Shown one piece after another: positions 52,010 to 60,641 of a stretch of 60,641 nucleotides of DNA. Each line of letters begins with the position of its first letter. Position 1 is the first letter of the stretch. This DNA comes from Trichomonas tenax. Lineage: Eukaryota > Parabasalia > Trichomonadida > Trichomonadidae. The notes under the pieces are model-generated. The model was not told the DNA's origin and ran no database searches. It was given only the letters and a program-made list of their open reading frames with translations. The stretch is from the NCBI GenBank assembly GCA_023091735.1, contig JALKBU010000210.1, positions 1 through 60,641 on the forward strand. Reading direction: 5' to 3'. The position numbers and the translations under genes are program-made.

Positions 52010-53200
52010 ATGAGAAGAGGCAATTCTCGTGCCTTCTCATCATTAGGACATAATAAAGGTGCAAGGATCAAATTAATACGTGGCTCTAGCTCACTTTCGC
52101 ATAATCTTCCAAATCCAATATCAGGACTCGCACGACAATCCAGTACGATTTTATTAGAACCGTTGGAAAACTTCACGAAAAATACAGCTGAACCAGTGAT
52201 ATACCAAGTCGATATATTATCGAACTGGGGACATCCAGATCGCATAGCTTGCTCAGCAATCTGGTTTTTAGATAAAGAACGCCATATTATCAGCCCAATA
52301 AGGATTTCTTCTGTTCCATACTTCAGTCCAGACCTCCTTGACAAGCTTTCTGGTGTTACTTTAGTTAAAATGGACGATAATGAGCTATGGAATTCGAAAT
52401 GGCCGCCGGAAGAGACAAATCAAATCTCTCTCGTCTTCTTCCTTCCTGGCGACCAGACGCCTGCTTACGCCAGAATATGGAATACGACTTCGCTTGGAGA
52501 TGCATCTGTAAGAAAAGTTTGTGTGTCGTGCGGAAAGGAAACATTGTACATGGGTGAGATTCCAAGATGCTATGGCATAGACGTTCAACTCGCGCAATCA
52601 TTTGTTAGACCAACAAATTCATTTGATCTCATCGATGAATTATTCGGTACAAAGAAGAAGTCGAACACATTGGTCGACAAATATGGAACAATGCCTCTCA
52701 AGCAGGTGAAACAAGTCGAAATCACGGTATTAGATAATTATGGAAGCCCACAGTTTATTGGACTCAACGCAATTGATTTTTACGATGAGAACTACGAGCA
52801 CATATCGTGGTCGAACATCGATGATATTATTATCAAAAATTGCTCTCGATTTACTGATCCGAAGAAGCTTTTCAAGGATATCAAGGAAATGGATGACGAC
52901 CGGGAAATGTTTGTAGCAGAATTTGAAAAGGAAAAAGGAGCAATTCCGAAAATTTCAATTTTATTCAAAGCGCCGATATACATTTCTCAGATGGTATTTT
53001 GGAACTACAACTCACCAGCAAGAGGAACTAGCATCGGAGTTAAAAATATAAAGATCAGCATGCACAATTCTGTGAAATGGTGTGGAAAGATAAGAAAAGC
53101 TTCAGGTGTGAAGGAGTCGGTTGGTGCAAATACATCTGCCGTGTGGTTTATTGATATAGAGGAACTTTACAAGAAAGAATACAATACAAACCATTCATAA
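52010..53200 (+). CDS. KATNIP (KIAA0556)-like protein, 396 aa
   Basis: An intact frame from ATG 52010. It carries two copies of the KATNIP/DUF4457-type beta-sandwich unit, each a strand-rich stretch closing with an IWNY-type motif, a lattice strand and a GEIxxxxG end. Copy 1 is about 62-190 with ARIWNTTSLGDAS at 154-166 and MGEIPRCYG at 181-189. Copy 2 is about 230-385 with VFWNYNSPARGTSIGVKNIKI at 329-349 and CGKIRKASG at 358-366. Copy 1 has lost the classical NYN. KATNIP binds the microtubule-severing enzyme katanin and acts at ciliary basal bodies in animals. Trichomonads have flagella, so a basal-body role fits. It is far shorter than human KATNIP (about 1600 residues). No membrane or signal segment is present. 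Confidence 0.78.
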   Translation: MRRGNSRAFSSLGHNKGARIKLIRGSSSLSHNLPNPISGLARQSSTILLEPLENFTKNTAEPVIYQVDILSNWGHPDRIACSAIWFLDKERHIISPIRISSVPYFSPDLLDKLSGVTLVKMDDNELWNSKWPPEETNQISLVFFLPGDQTPAYARIWNTTSLGDASVRKVCVSCGKETLYMGEIPRCYGIDVQLAQSFVRPTNSFDLIDELFGTKKKSNTLVDKYGTMPLKQVKQVEITVLDNYGSPQFIGLNAIDFYDENYEHISWSNIDDIIIKNCSRFTDPKKLFKDIKEMDDDREMFVAEFEKEKGAIPKISILFKAPIYISQMVFWNYNSPARGTSIGVKNIKISMHNSVKWCGKIRKASGVKESVGANTSAVWFIDIEELYKKEYNTNHS

Positions 53201-53648
53201 TTTGGTTAATAAAGTTGTTTGTAGCAGTTATTTCTTTACCATTCATTGTGAGTACTTATTTTGTAATTAAAAAGCGAAATTTATTTAATTTTTTTTTTTT
53301 ATTAAAATTTATGAAGTTATGAATTATGCTAAAATACTTCTTAAATATATCATAGAATAGCCTCGTCATACAATTGAATATACTTTTATTGCAGATTTTA
53401 GTTGTTGTTGTATTTTCAACCATATCCCATTATTCAATTTACAAAATCATCGTTGGCGCAGAATAATCTCGTATCATTGTTTTTCTTTCAAATAGTGTAA
53501 ACCTGATCTCAAGAAGTGCTTTCGAATCATGAACATCATTAACTACAATAAATATCGATCAATATGCAATCCGTGGTTGCTGCAGAATGAAATGTGGAAT
53601 AATTAAGAAAATATGTTATTAGTTTTTAACTTCAATGATTGCCTTATA
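53201..53648. other. intergenic DNA
   Basis: AT-rich; no gene, repeat or motif is supported between the KATNIP-like gene and the ankyrin pseudogene. Confidence 0.4.
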
Positions 53649-55690
53649 ATGATGAAAATGATTGATTTGGATTATGATTCTTTGATTTTTCAAATTGGTT
53701 TATTTATCTCTTTTGAAGTACTTATCAAAGGAACAAATTATTGAGATATTTAAGAGGATTCAATTTCGTGGTGGTCAAGTTGTACAAATTATTGATCAAA
53801 TTACATTCTATTATGATTATACTGATTGTATTGAATTATTTAGGTATATCAATGTTGAAAACATTTCCTTCTCTAAAACCCCCAACAAAACTCAGTTACA
53901 ATTATTTTTTCAACTATCAATATCATCCTCCAACTCCTTTAGTTATTGAAGAACCAAACTTAACATTTTCAAGTAATTATGATTACAGAAATTTATCTGG
54001 AGCTCCTAATTTTTTCAACGTTATTCGTAATTTAGTTATTTCATATTATTCCAAGAATGAGAAAGCATTCATTCAAACTCTTTCACAAGCTGTGAAAGAT
54101 TTGAGCGCTGTTATTAATATTTTAATCCCTTTTAATAAAGACAAAGTACTTCTAAAATTACTGGAGTGCTTGCCAAATTCAGATTTCACGATGTTTATCG
54201 ATATGTCCATTGTTGTTGGAAACTTAGATGTTGTTAAGGTACTTCTTGATCGAATTAAAGATTTGAATCAAATACATAAATATCTTAATCATGTAATTGG
54301 GTTTGATTGTCTTAATGTTGTCAGGTTTATATTAATGAAACATCCAAAACTTGGCCAATTTAGAAATGAACTCATTGATTATTAGCCTCCGAATTCAAAT
54401 GTGCTTCAATATTTTCTCTCTGATTTATTTCAAAATGATCTATTCTATGAGGATTACAATCAACTAAATAATCAACCAGAACTATCAAAAGCAAGAATTC
54501 AAGCAATTAACAGTCTTTCCAATTTGATGAAAATTACAGAAAATGATCTCGAAATCGTATTTTATGCATTAATTAATCATAAAGCTTCAATCCAACAATA
54601 CATTATTAATATGGATTTTAAAAATGTCTAAAGATATTCAATACATTTATCATTTACGGATGCTACACTCAATTGAAAAATATATTTGAATCAATAAAAT
54701 TAGCATTGATATTTCCTTTTAAAACCAAAGCAAAAATTCTAATGAAAGTAATTAATTATGGTTGCACTGAAATTTATGATCTGTTTTTCAAAAACGGTAT
54801 TAGCTTTATTGATGATGAGTTTCGAACGCATGAAGTATTATTTCATGATAATTTAGTTGAATATCTTATTCCATATCTTTCAAGTCAGCCACATTTTATT
54901 GAGTTGTATCAATATTATGCTTATTCATTGAAGATTAAGAATCTCTCAAAAATATTGAAGGGCGAATATGATGTCCGAACAGTACTAGCATATGGTTTGG
55001 CAAGAATTCAAAATTATATTGAAGATTATTGTATAGCGATAGATCGCGATGATAATTTCCAGAAGGAACCAATCCTTGGAAAAATTGCAGATTTTGAAGA
55101 ATATGGATCGATTCAAGTAGCAAGAGGTTCCGCTGAAAATATTCCAAAAGATTTAAATGTTGTTACAGATCATGATTTTGATTACATGCAGATATGGCAA
55201 TCTTAAGTCCGTTATATTTTTGTCCGAAGAAGGTCGAGACCTGAATAAAGGCAATTATAAAAACATTTTGCCAATTCACATCGCATGTAAATATGGTCAT
55301 TTTAAGATTGTTCCGTTTCTTATTGCAAATGGTGCAGATCCAACGATTTGCAACATATATGGACGCTACACTCTTCACTACACAATCGCATCTGGATATG
55401 TCAAAGTCATCAAATATCTTATTCCCATCATTCCATTTGATTCATCATATTTTGAGTTTAGTCTTCATTATGGTCACTTCCAAAGTCTTTTGTGGCTCAA
55501 CAGAGATGGGACAATGAAACCAGCATTTCATCAATACATTTCATCAAATCCCCGCATTTTTCGTGAGCTCAAATCCAACGAAACACAAAGCTCCATTATT
55601 GATCTTCTTGGTCTTCGTTCTATTAGAATTAACAATTTTTATCTCAATTCGAATTCTTGTGCTTTTCGAAAAGATGTGTTTATGAATTAA
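53649..55690 (+). pseudogene. trichomonad ankyrin-repeat protein with several lesions
   Basis: From ATG 53649 the trace reads MMKMIDLDYDSL, shifts to YLSLLKYLSKEQIIEIFKRI, shifts again near 53870 to a helical stretch (NFFNVIRNLVISYYSKNEKAF, VKVLLDRIKDL), stops at 54383, resumes in other frames at about 54386-54631 and 54673-55206, and ends with true ankyrin repeats: YKNILPIHIACKYGHFKIVPFLIANGADP and RYTLHYTIASGYVKVIKYLIP, stop at 55688-55690. Intact family members are some 600-700 residues with an N-terminal helical domain (DUF3447 type) and ankyrin repeats at the C-terminus, and this trace spans nearly the full length. At least four lesions are visible. It is the third ankyrin pseudogene in the window. 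Confidence 0.83.
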
Positions 55691-56093
55691 AAGTGACATT
55701 TATTTATATGATGAACCACTTCGACTTATTTATTTATTTATTTGTAAAACATGAGCACGATCCTAAATATTATCGTGAATCAAACTATATTATAGAGAAT
55801 CTAAATATGTTTTGATCGTGAATTTCTATAACTTTAGAATAATAAGATTGATCATTGTTTAATTGAAAATAATAGTTTTGATAAAGGAACATCATTTAGT
55901 TCAGATGCAACAACAAATTCTCCAGTTCTTAAACTTTCTCATTTATCAACTCAAGCATGAAAAACAAAAATTCCAATAAAACAGATCCGAATTTGTTTGA
56001 TCATTTTTTATTGTTTTGAATCTATAAAATGAAAAATAAATTACTTATTTATTTTGCAAAATAACGAAATACATCGATGATATATCAATAAAA
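55691..56093. other. intergenic DNA with a short coding trace
   Basis: AAAAGTGACA at 55689-55698 directly overlaps the ankyrin stop. A Ser/Thr-rich open stretch ending in TGA at 55958-55960 (reading FDKGTSFSSDATTNSPVLKL) may be the end of a lost gene. The rest is AT-rich. Confidence 0.4.
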
Positions 56094-57050
56094 TCAAGGC
56101 TGAATCAAGTAATACCAATCAATGCCACTGATGCATCCATGCTGAAGTTCATAATATGAATGAAATGAATTCACCGCTTGTTCTGTTTCTGCATCAAAAT
56201 ATCCATTAACTTGGCCATTGTAAAACTTGAGTTTCATGAGACGACTCTGTAACCATTCAACGAGATCACTTTTATCGCCTAAACGTATTTCCTTCTGAAC
56301 TGCTGTTTGATATGTTAAATAACTTGGAATCCACGTTTTATCAATACCCAAAAGTGATTGCAATTCGCCAACATCTGTGTCAGAGTTCTTTGTGAATGTT
56401 AATGCTGGATCAATTCCTCTTTGGCTGTTGACTTTAAAATTGATTAATCCATTTGTATAATCTTTTGAGCACCAACTTGAGTCAATATCTCCGTCATATC
56501 CGGGAACACGTGTTTGGCTCGAATATTGCCACATTGTGAACTGATTTTGATATTTTGGTCGGGAATAATATTGAGCATTCCAATAATCGATGTTTGCGCT
56601 TCTAATTTGGTCCATGTATATGAAATTTGTGGCAAAATTGAGATTGCAGTACAACATCGGAGTGTAACCCGCGTTTCTAATTTTGTTACAAAATGCAATT
56701 GTGTTTTCGGTGTTTTGATTTCTTGGAAGTGATTCTCTGCTACTTCCTTCGAGATCGAACGCAACAGGAAAAGTTGTATTCTTTTTAAATTCTTTGATAA
56801 TATCAATTACAAAATCTGCTTCGGATTCTGCTTCTGAAACAGTCGTGGCATGTGTATAATGGTAAAATCCAACGAATAAGCCAGCAGTTAAAGCTCCAAT
56901 AGTATGATTTCGGAACATCGGATCAACATGTGACGGATCTCTCTTTCCGTAGCTCGTTCTGACCATCACCGCCTTCACTCCGCTCGATTTTATCCCGTTC
57001 CAGTTAAGTGACGGTTGATATTTACTGACGTCGATGACTCGAAACGCCAT
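56094..57050 (-). CDS. GH25 lysozyme with peptidoglycan-binding domain
   Basis: A 318-residue muramidase of glycoside hydrolase family 25, which cleaves the N-acetylmuramic-N-acetylglucosamine bond of bacterial peptidoglycan. Residues 1-200 form the barrel: VIDVSKYQ at 5-12 with Asp7, FDLEG at 98-102 carrying the catalytic Asp99/Glu101 pair, and MWQYSS at 173-178 with DGDID at 186-190 near the end. Residues 257-310 (LGDKSDLVEWLQSRLMKLKF, NGYFDAETEQAVNSF) match a bacterial-type peptidoglycan-binding module. The family is bacterial and phage-derived, and trichomonads are known to hold laterally acquired lysozymes, so transfer is likely. No signal peptide is seen at MAFRVIDV, so export would be non-classical or the enzyme may act in phagosomes. 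Promoter words lie 47-94 bases upstream. The gene is intact. Confidence 0.95.
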   Translation of the reverse strand: MAFRVIDVSKYQPSLNWNGIKSSGVKAVMVRTSYGKRDPSHVDPMFRNHTIGALTAGLFVGFYHYTHATTVSEAESEADFVIDIIKEFKKNTTFPVAFDLEGSSRESLPRNQNTENTIAFCNKIRNAGYTPMLYCNLNFATNFIYMDQIRSANIDYWNAQYYSRPKYQNQFTMWQYSSQTRVPGYDGDIDSSWCSKDYTNGLINFKVNSQRGIDPALTFTKNSDTDVGELQSLLGIDKTWIPSYLTYQTAVQKEIRLGDKSDLVEWLQSRLMKLKFYNGQVNGYFDAETEQAVNSFHSYYELQHGCISGIDWYYLIQP

Positions 57051-57920
57051 TTTTTACTCTTTTGATGTCAAAAAAATGTTGGGTATAAAGAGTTATGAAA
57101 AGTGACATCTTTACATGGCAAATGAATTTCATTTTGACATGTAGAATTGGTTAGCTTAGAATCTGTATTTATAAAGTTCAATTAAACTTGTTATAGCATC
57201 TGAAAATCTTATTAGAGAATCTATCAAGCTTGCTAGAGCGTTTAATAAGCTTGTTAGAGAGTATATCAATAGCTTAATAGAACACCCTTTGATTTAAAGG
57301 CAGACTTTACATGTCAAAACATATTTATAACTGCCATGCAAACACGTCACTTTTTCCTGACTCATTATTATACACTACATATTAACCTTATATTCCATTT
57401 GGATAGAAATTAGCTTCGAAACCAGAATCATCGAGTCAGAGCGTTTAACCTTATGATGGTATTTCATTTACTTAACTTTGAAGAAATAACGAGGATACTC
57501 TAATAAAAGTTCATTTTCACGTGAACAATTTGGATAAAAAAATCATTCTTGTAAAATTGAAAATCGACATTTAGCAGTAATTATTGTGCCATTATGTATA
57601 AATTTAAATTCAAAAACTGGCATTATATTAGCTTATAATTATTTTCCCTTCTAAAGCGATAAGTTTTGAATTGAAAATAATCGTATGTTAATATAATGAG
57701 CATTTTATCGCTTTTAAATTAAACGGTGGAAATCCAAGATATTAGTAAATAATAATTGGACTCTTCTTCATTTACTTCCTTCTATATACAGCAAAATGCA
57801 ATAGAAATTATCTGAAAATAAAGGAATCAATGGAAATCGATTCAAAAAGTGCCAACGGCAAAATAAAAATGTGGTTGCTAATTCATGACAATGATAAAAA
57901 TTAGAGATAAAAACTAATAA
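57051..57920. other. intergenic DNA with two sets of promoter words
   Basis: The first set (57097-57144) faces the GH25 gene. A second set, TTTACATGTCAAA at 57306-57318 and CACGTCACTTTTT at about 57343-57355, points the other way, but no gene starts near it. Around 57180-57290 a motif near TTAATAAGCTTGTTAGAG/GCTTGCTAGAGCG is repeated imperfectly three to four times. The rest is AT-rich. Confidence 0.5.
57097..57144 (-). promoter_or_regulatory. promoter words upstream of GH25
   Basis: On the minus strand, CTACATGTCAAAA (57132-57144), GCCATGTAAAG (about 57110-57120) and TGTCACTTTTC (57097-57107) lie in that order toward the GH25 ATG at 57050. The same set precedes the TBC-like gene. The role is inferred from recurrence. 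Confidence 0.5.
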
Positions 57921-58259
57921 ATGACTTCGGACAATATAATATTTAACAGTGGAGATGCAAGTTTATATCAGAAAAATGAAAATATGGCAAATTTTCAATC
58001 ATATGCAACTCAAAACTTATTACACTTCAACTTGGTGGGTATAAGTTTGAATTATAGGTGTTTCAGGGTGGAAGTAGTCAATATACTTCAGGAGGCCGTG
58101 GAAGATATTTTTCTGGTCTATGTACAATTGATTCCTTCAACGGTTGCAACAATTAATCAAATGGCTATTGATGGTTGTAGGAATCTTGAAATTGTTGAAT
58201 TTGAATCTAATTCTACTCTAACATCAATTTTCTATCGTGCATTTGCTAATACAGGATAA
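57921..58259 (+). pseudogene. BspA-like protein, N-terminal fragment
   Basis: 112 codons from an ATG to TAA. The beginning (MTSDNIIFNSGDASLYQKNE) is unlike noise, and the end has one recognisable BspA repeat, ATINQMAIDGCRNLEIVEFE and LTSIFYRAFANTG, which stops exactly where the next repeat strand should begin. The middle (about residues 35-70) fits no repeat and may be frame-shifted. Intact members have tens of repeats plus a membrane helix, so this is a truncated remnant. It is the third BspA-type locus here. Confidence 0.6.
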
Positions 58260-58884
58260 CTCAATAAATTCAACTGATTTTGTATTCTTCTATCTTGATT
58301 AATAATTCTGATGTATTTTTCTTATCTGAGAATTTGAAATATATATATTTGTTAGCAATAAACATGAAGGCTCTGTTTTTGGTAATTTCAAAGAAACAAG
58401 AATAGATGATAGAAAAGCTTTAAATTAGTCATTAAGAATTGTCTTAAAAACATTCGAAAAGATTCGCAATCACATGTTCCAATGACATCACTCTGTATTC
58501 TAAATTAGATCGAAGCCCAATGACTTGTATGATATGCTTTAAAAATGGAAATTTGAAATAATTTTGAATAATTAATGCTTTTTAAATGCATTAGCTTAAG
58601 AATTCTTTACCACTTTGAAGGTGATTGTGTTTTCAAGCTACATCTATGTTTGCTTCTTTTATATTAAAAAATGAACAAATTGATAATCACCAATGTGTTT
58701 GAGAGTTAATATAGATGCAATTGATAAATGAGAATTAGTTTAAGGTTTTTACATTATTCATTCTGAATAATTCATTGTTAAATCAGGTAAATGTTGAAAT
58801 TGAATTTAAGATTAATGAATTTATGAAATCTAATGCACTGAAGATCATACCTATAATGTATTGATTGAATATTAAACAAAACGA
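58260..58884. other. intergenic DNA
   Basis: AT-rich, with nothing supported. TTTGTAAACAAAAATGCCATTTT just after it (about 58898-58920) resembles the word pair preceding the TBC-like gene and may be the remnant promoter of the transporter pseudogene. Confidence 0.4.
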
Positions 58885-60061
58885 ATGATTATTCTCCTTT
58901 GTAAACAAAAATGCCATTTTTTAATATGGCAAGACAAAAGTGTTCGTGCTGCTGACTTCGGTAAGAAACAGAGATACATATACATCACACTATGCATCAC
59001 AGGGAGTCTCTTGAGTTACTATTTAAGAACATTATTTCTTGCACAATATTCATATTCATATAAAGTCTGTAACACCGAACAGTTTAATAGGCCATGGTTT
59101 GGAACACTAATAATGTCAATAGGAATGGCTCTTTACTTTATAATTTATGGAATAAAATTGATTCGAAACATAGACAAAAACTGCACTCAATACCTCTGTA
59201 TCTGTACTTATATGCATCTATACCGGCATTTGCAGATTTACTCTATTCTTTGTTTTATGCATATTCAATCGTGAATAGCGGCACAATATCGATCGCATTG
59301 CGTTATTTCGAACTTGTTTTTGCGGTTATTGTCAATTATTTTGTCTTCAAACCAAAGAATTACATTTATCATTGGTTTGCTTTGGCAATTGTGTTTATTG
59401 GCGTTGTTATCGTTGCTATTTCTGTTATAATATTGATAAAAAGAGATAAGACAGTATTAGTTTCTGCCATTATACTTCAAGTTTTTGCACAATTCGCATC
59501 ATCAATCAAAACTAACACTGAGCAAAAGATAATTCATTATAACGATGTATCTCCTTGGTGGTTGTCTGGTGTTGAAGGAATATATCAATTTGCATTAGTT
59601 TTGTTTGGATTTTATCCAATTGCACGAATTCTTCCTGAAAAACAGCTCGGAACGCTACACGAGAACTTCTGTTCATCGCTATTCATGGCGTTTTGTTCAC
59701 AATATTAATTTTATTTGCTCCTTTGTTTAACGTACAATGAGCTCTCATTGGCACAATAATAACAACTAATGCAATCATGTATACTATCGTGGAAATGATC
59801 GGCTCATATATCGGTTGGATCTTTGATTTGATCATCTTTCATGCATTTCATAGAAAGCTTATTTTGTATTCTAACGGAATGATATTTGGCACTCAGTGGA
59901 CAAAGTTTAGCTATTTGAGAGTCATTGGAGCTGTGATTTTCTTTTTGGGATTTTTAATATATTCAGGAATCTTCAAATTTAAATGCTTCATTTACCCCGA
60001 AGCCAATGTTAGTCTCGTTCGCCTCCAAAACTATGATTCCAAAGAAACTGAAATCATTTGA
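58885..60061 (+). pseudogene. drug/metabolite (EamA/SLC35-like) transporter, broken
   Basis: Remnant of a ten-helix DMT-superfamily permease. The first part reads WQDKSVRAADFGKKQ, then helices ITLCITGSLLSYYLRTLFLA and FGTLIMSIGMALYFIIYGI. The frame is lost near 59160 and resumes with YASIPAFADLLYSLFYAYSI, ALRYFELVFAVIVNYFVF (the conserved DMT helix pair), WFALAIVFIGVVIVAIS and further helices. Near 59660 it shifts again, and an in-frame TGA (59738-59740, right after FNVQ) follows before the last helices (IVEMIGSYIGWIFDLIIF, VIGAVIFFLGFLIYSGIF). It resembles nucleotide-sugar or Crt-like transporters of SLC35F type. The likely original ATG is at 58926 (MARQK), in another frame. At least three lesions. 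Confidence 0.8.
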
Positions 60062-60581
60062 CATTTTGCCATGTAAGGATCCATTAGATAGATTACTGTC
60101 AAAACTACACTATTGAATTGGAGATGCAATTCTGAAAATCAAAATCATAGTGATTAAAACCCCTCATTTCCAGATCAACAATCTCACGAAATTAAATTAT
60201 TTTCTCAATGAATTGTTTCAATAAAAGAAAATTATTGCTGAATAATAGTGTTTTTAGTTCAAGTTAATGAAAAGTGTTATCAATCCTTGTTCACATAAAT
60301 GGGAAAATATATTGTTTTGATGTTCAATCAATAAAGTAACTTCTTTGCGATTTTTGGAGACATTTATCATACAAAATGTATCCAATAGATATCTGTCGTT
60401 TACATATACATTAGCAGCATAGAGATTTACAATGAGTCTATGACAAAAGTGAACACCAAAAAGTGACACGGGAACCTTAAAGTCACTTTTCATGAATAAA
60501 CTGTCACTTTTTGAGCGGGCAAATTGTCACCTTTATAAAAAGTGTCATAAATATCTTTGTTGTCTAACCAATACATCCAGG
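60062..60581. other. intergenic DNA rich in GTCAC words
   Basis: GACATTTTGCCATGTAAGG at 60060-60078 matches the ACATG-type word. Between 60446 and 60550 there are four to five copies of AAAAGTGAC/GTCACTTTT in both orientations. A minus-strand frame from ATG 60493 to 60254 (79 codons) lies under these words. It has no recognisable domain and is not called. Confidence 0.5.
60446..60550. promoter_or_regulatory. cluster of GTGACA/TGTCAC words
   Basis: AAAAAGTGACAC (about 60459-60470), AAAGTCACTTTT (60479-60490), CTGTCACTTTTTGAGCGGG (60500-60518) and TTGTCACCTTTATAAAAAGTGTC lie within about 100 bases. GCGGGCAAATTGTCACC resembles CCCGCAAACACGTCAC at 129-144 in the reverse setting. The target gene is not evident. 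Confidence 0.4.
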
Positions 60582-60641
60582 TTAGTGTTGTTGACGAGCC
60601 ACAACTCTATCATCAACGAGCATATACCTAACTGGTAATTG
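60582..60641 (-). CDS. 3' end of a gene cut by the window edge
   Basis: On the minus strand the last 60 bases are one open frame of 19 residues (LPVRYMLVDDRVVARQQ and flanks) ending in TAA at 60582-60584. GC content rises sharply compared with the preceding intergenic DNA. The residues read like a folded protein end. The family is not recognised and only the C-terminus is present. Confidence 0.33.
   Translation of the reverse strand, partial: QLPVRYMLVDDRVVARQQH

Noticed and set aside
56094..57050. Bacterial contamination as the source of the GH25 gene
   Set aside because: Codon and base composition match the neighbouring eukaryotic genes and it has the same promoter words, so it is integrated and ameliorated.
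60254..60493. 79-codon minus-strand frame
   Set aside because: It lies under the GTCAC word cluster, has no domain and has AT-driven composition.
1..60641. Stop-codon reassignment to explain in-frame stops
   Set aside because: TAA, TAG and TGA all occur as interruptions, all are accompanied by frameshifts or deletions, and intact genes end normally.
1..60641. tRNA, rRNA or CRISPR features
   Set aside because: No cloverleaf-like B-box (GGTTCGAATCC type), rRNA core or regularly spaced repeat array was seen on either strand.

Overview
The window is AT-rich eukaryotic nuclear DNA, most likely from a trichomonad parabasalid (Trichomonas/Tritrichomonas type). The evidence is the gene content: ankyrin-repeat proteins, BspA-like leucine-rich repeat proteins, Pmp-like beta-helix proteins, glycine-rich proteins, a PAS-linked membrane adenylyl cyclase, a GH25 lysozyme and a mariner remnant. 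Genes are single-exon, and two well-expressed genes carry a trichomonad-type initiator (TCA+1-Y-T-T) 13-16 bases before the ATG. I cannot decide the species. No rRNA, tRNA, CRISPR array or bacterial-style operon is visible.

Layout. 1-3.6 kb: a truncated gene end, an intact phosphoglycerate kinase (PGK) with strongly GC-biased codons, and a small basic coiled-coil protein. 3.9-7.6 kb: a broken adenylyl cyclase, a TIR mini-element and a sugar-transporter tail. 7.7-13.4 kb: an intact 1920-residue protein of unknown role. 13.4-20.6 kb: a decayed tract with a TGGGGA-word cluster, a 0.78-kb mariner remnant, a Pmp-like fragment and an ankyrin pseudogene. 20.8-26.9 kb: an intact 2023-residue coiled-coil protein with a C-terminal beta-rich domain. 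27-31 kb: a Pmp-like fragment, an inverted repeat and gene-poor DNA. 31.2-34.4 kb: a CK2 catalytic subunit, a converging ankyrin pseudogene and a short gene cut by an in-frame TAA. 34.7-39.7 kb: two tandem glycine-rich protein pseudogenes and a BspA-like pseudogene. 39.9-42.8 kb: an intact TBC-like RabGAP candidate facing a BspA-like gene without a proper start. 44-49.9 kb: small hypotheticals, a broken CDK-like kinase, four repeats of a cysteine-rich tail, a secreted discoidin-domain protein and a broken Myb gene. 52-53.2 kb: an intact KATNIP-like protein. 53.6-60 kb: an ankyrin pseudogene, an intact GH25 lysozyme, a BspA fragment and a broken DMT transporter. A second truncated gene end closes the window.

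The genes form no operon or pathway. The clearest pattern is that housekeeping or single-type genes (PGK, CK2, the 1920- and 2023-residue proteins, TBC-like, KATNIP-like, GH25) are open end to end, while almost every member of a large family is frameshifted, stopped or truncated. A recurring non-coding word pair, ACATGT-centred TTTACATGTCA/TGACATGTAAA and AAAAGTGACA/TGTCACTTTT, sits in front of many genes and pseudogenes and is a candidate promoter element. The most unusual items are the 2023-residue protein, the four cysteine-rich tail units at 47.4-48.4 kb, the motif pair and the two-copy TIR mini-element.
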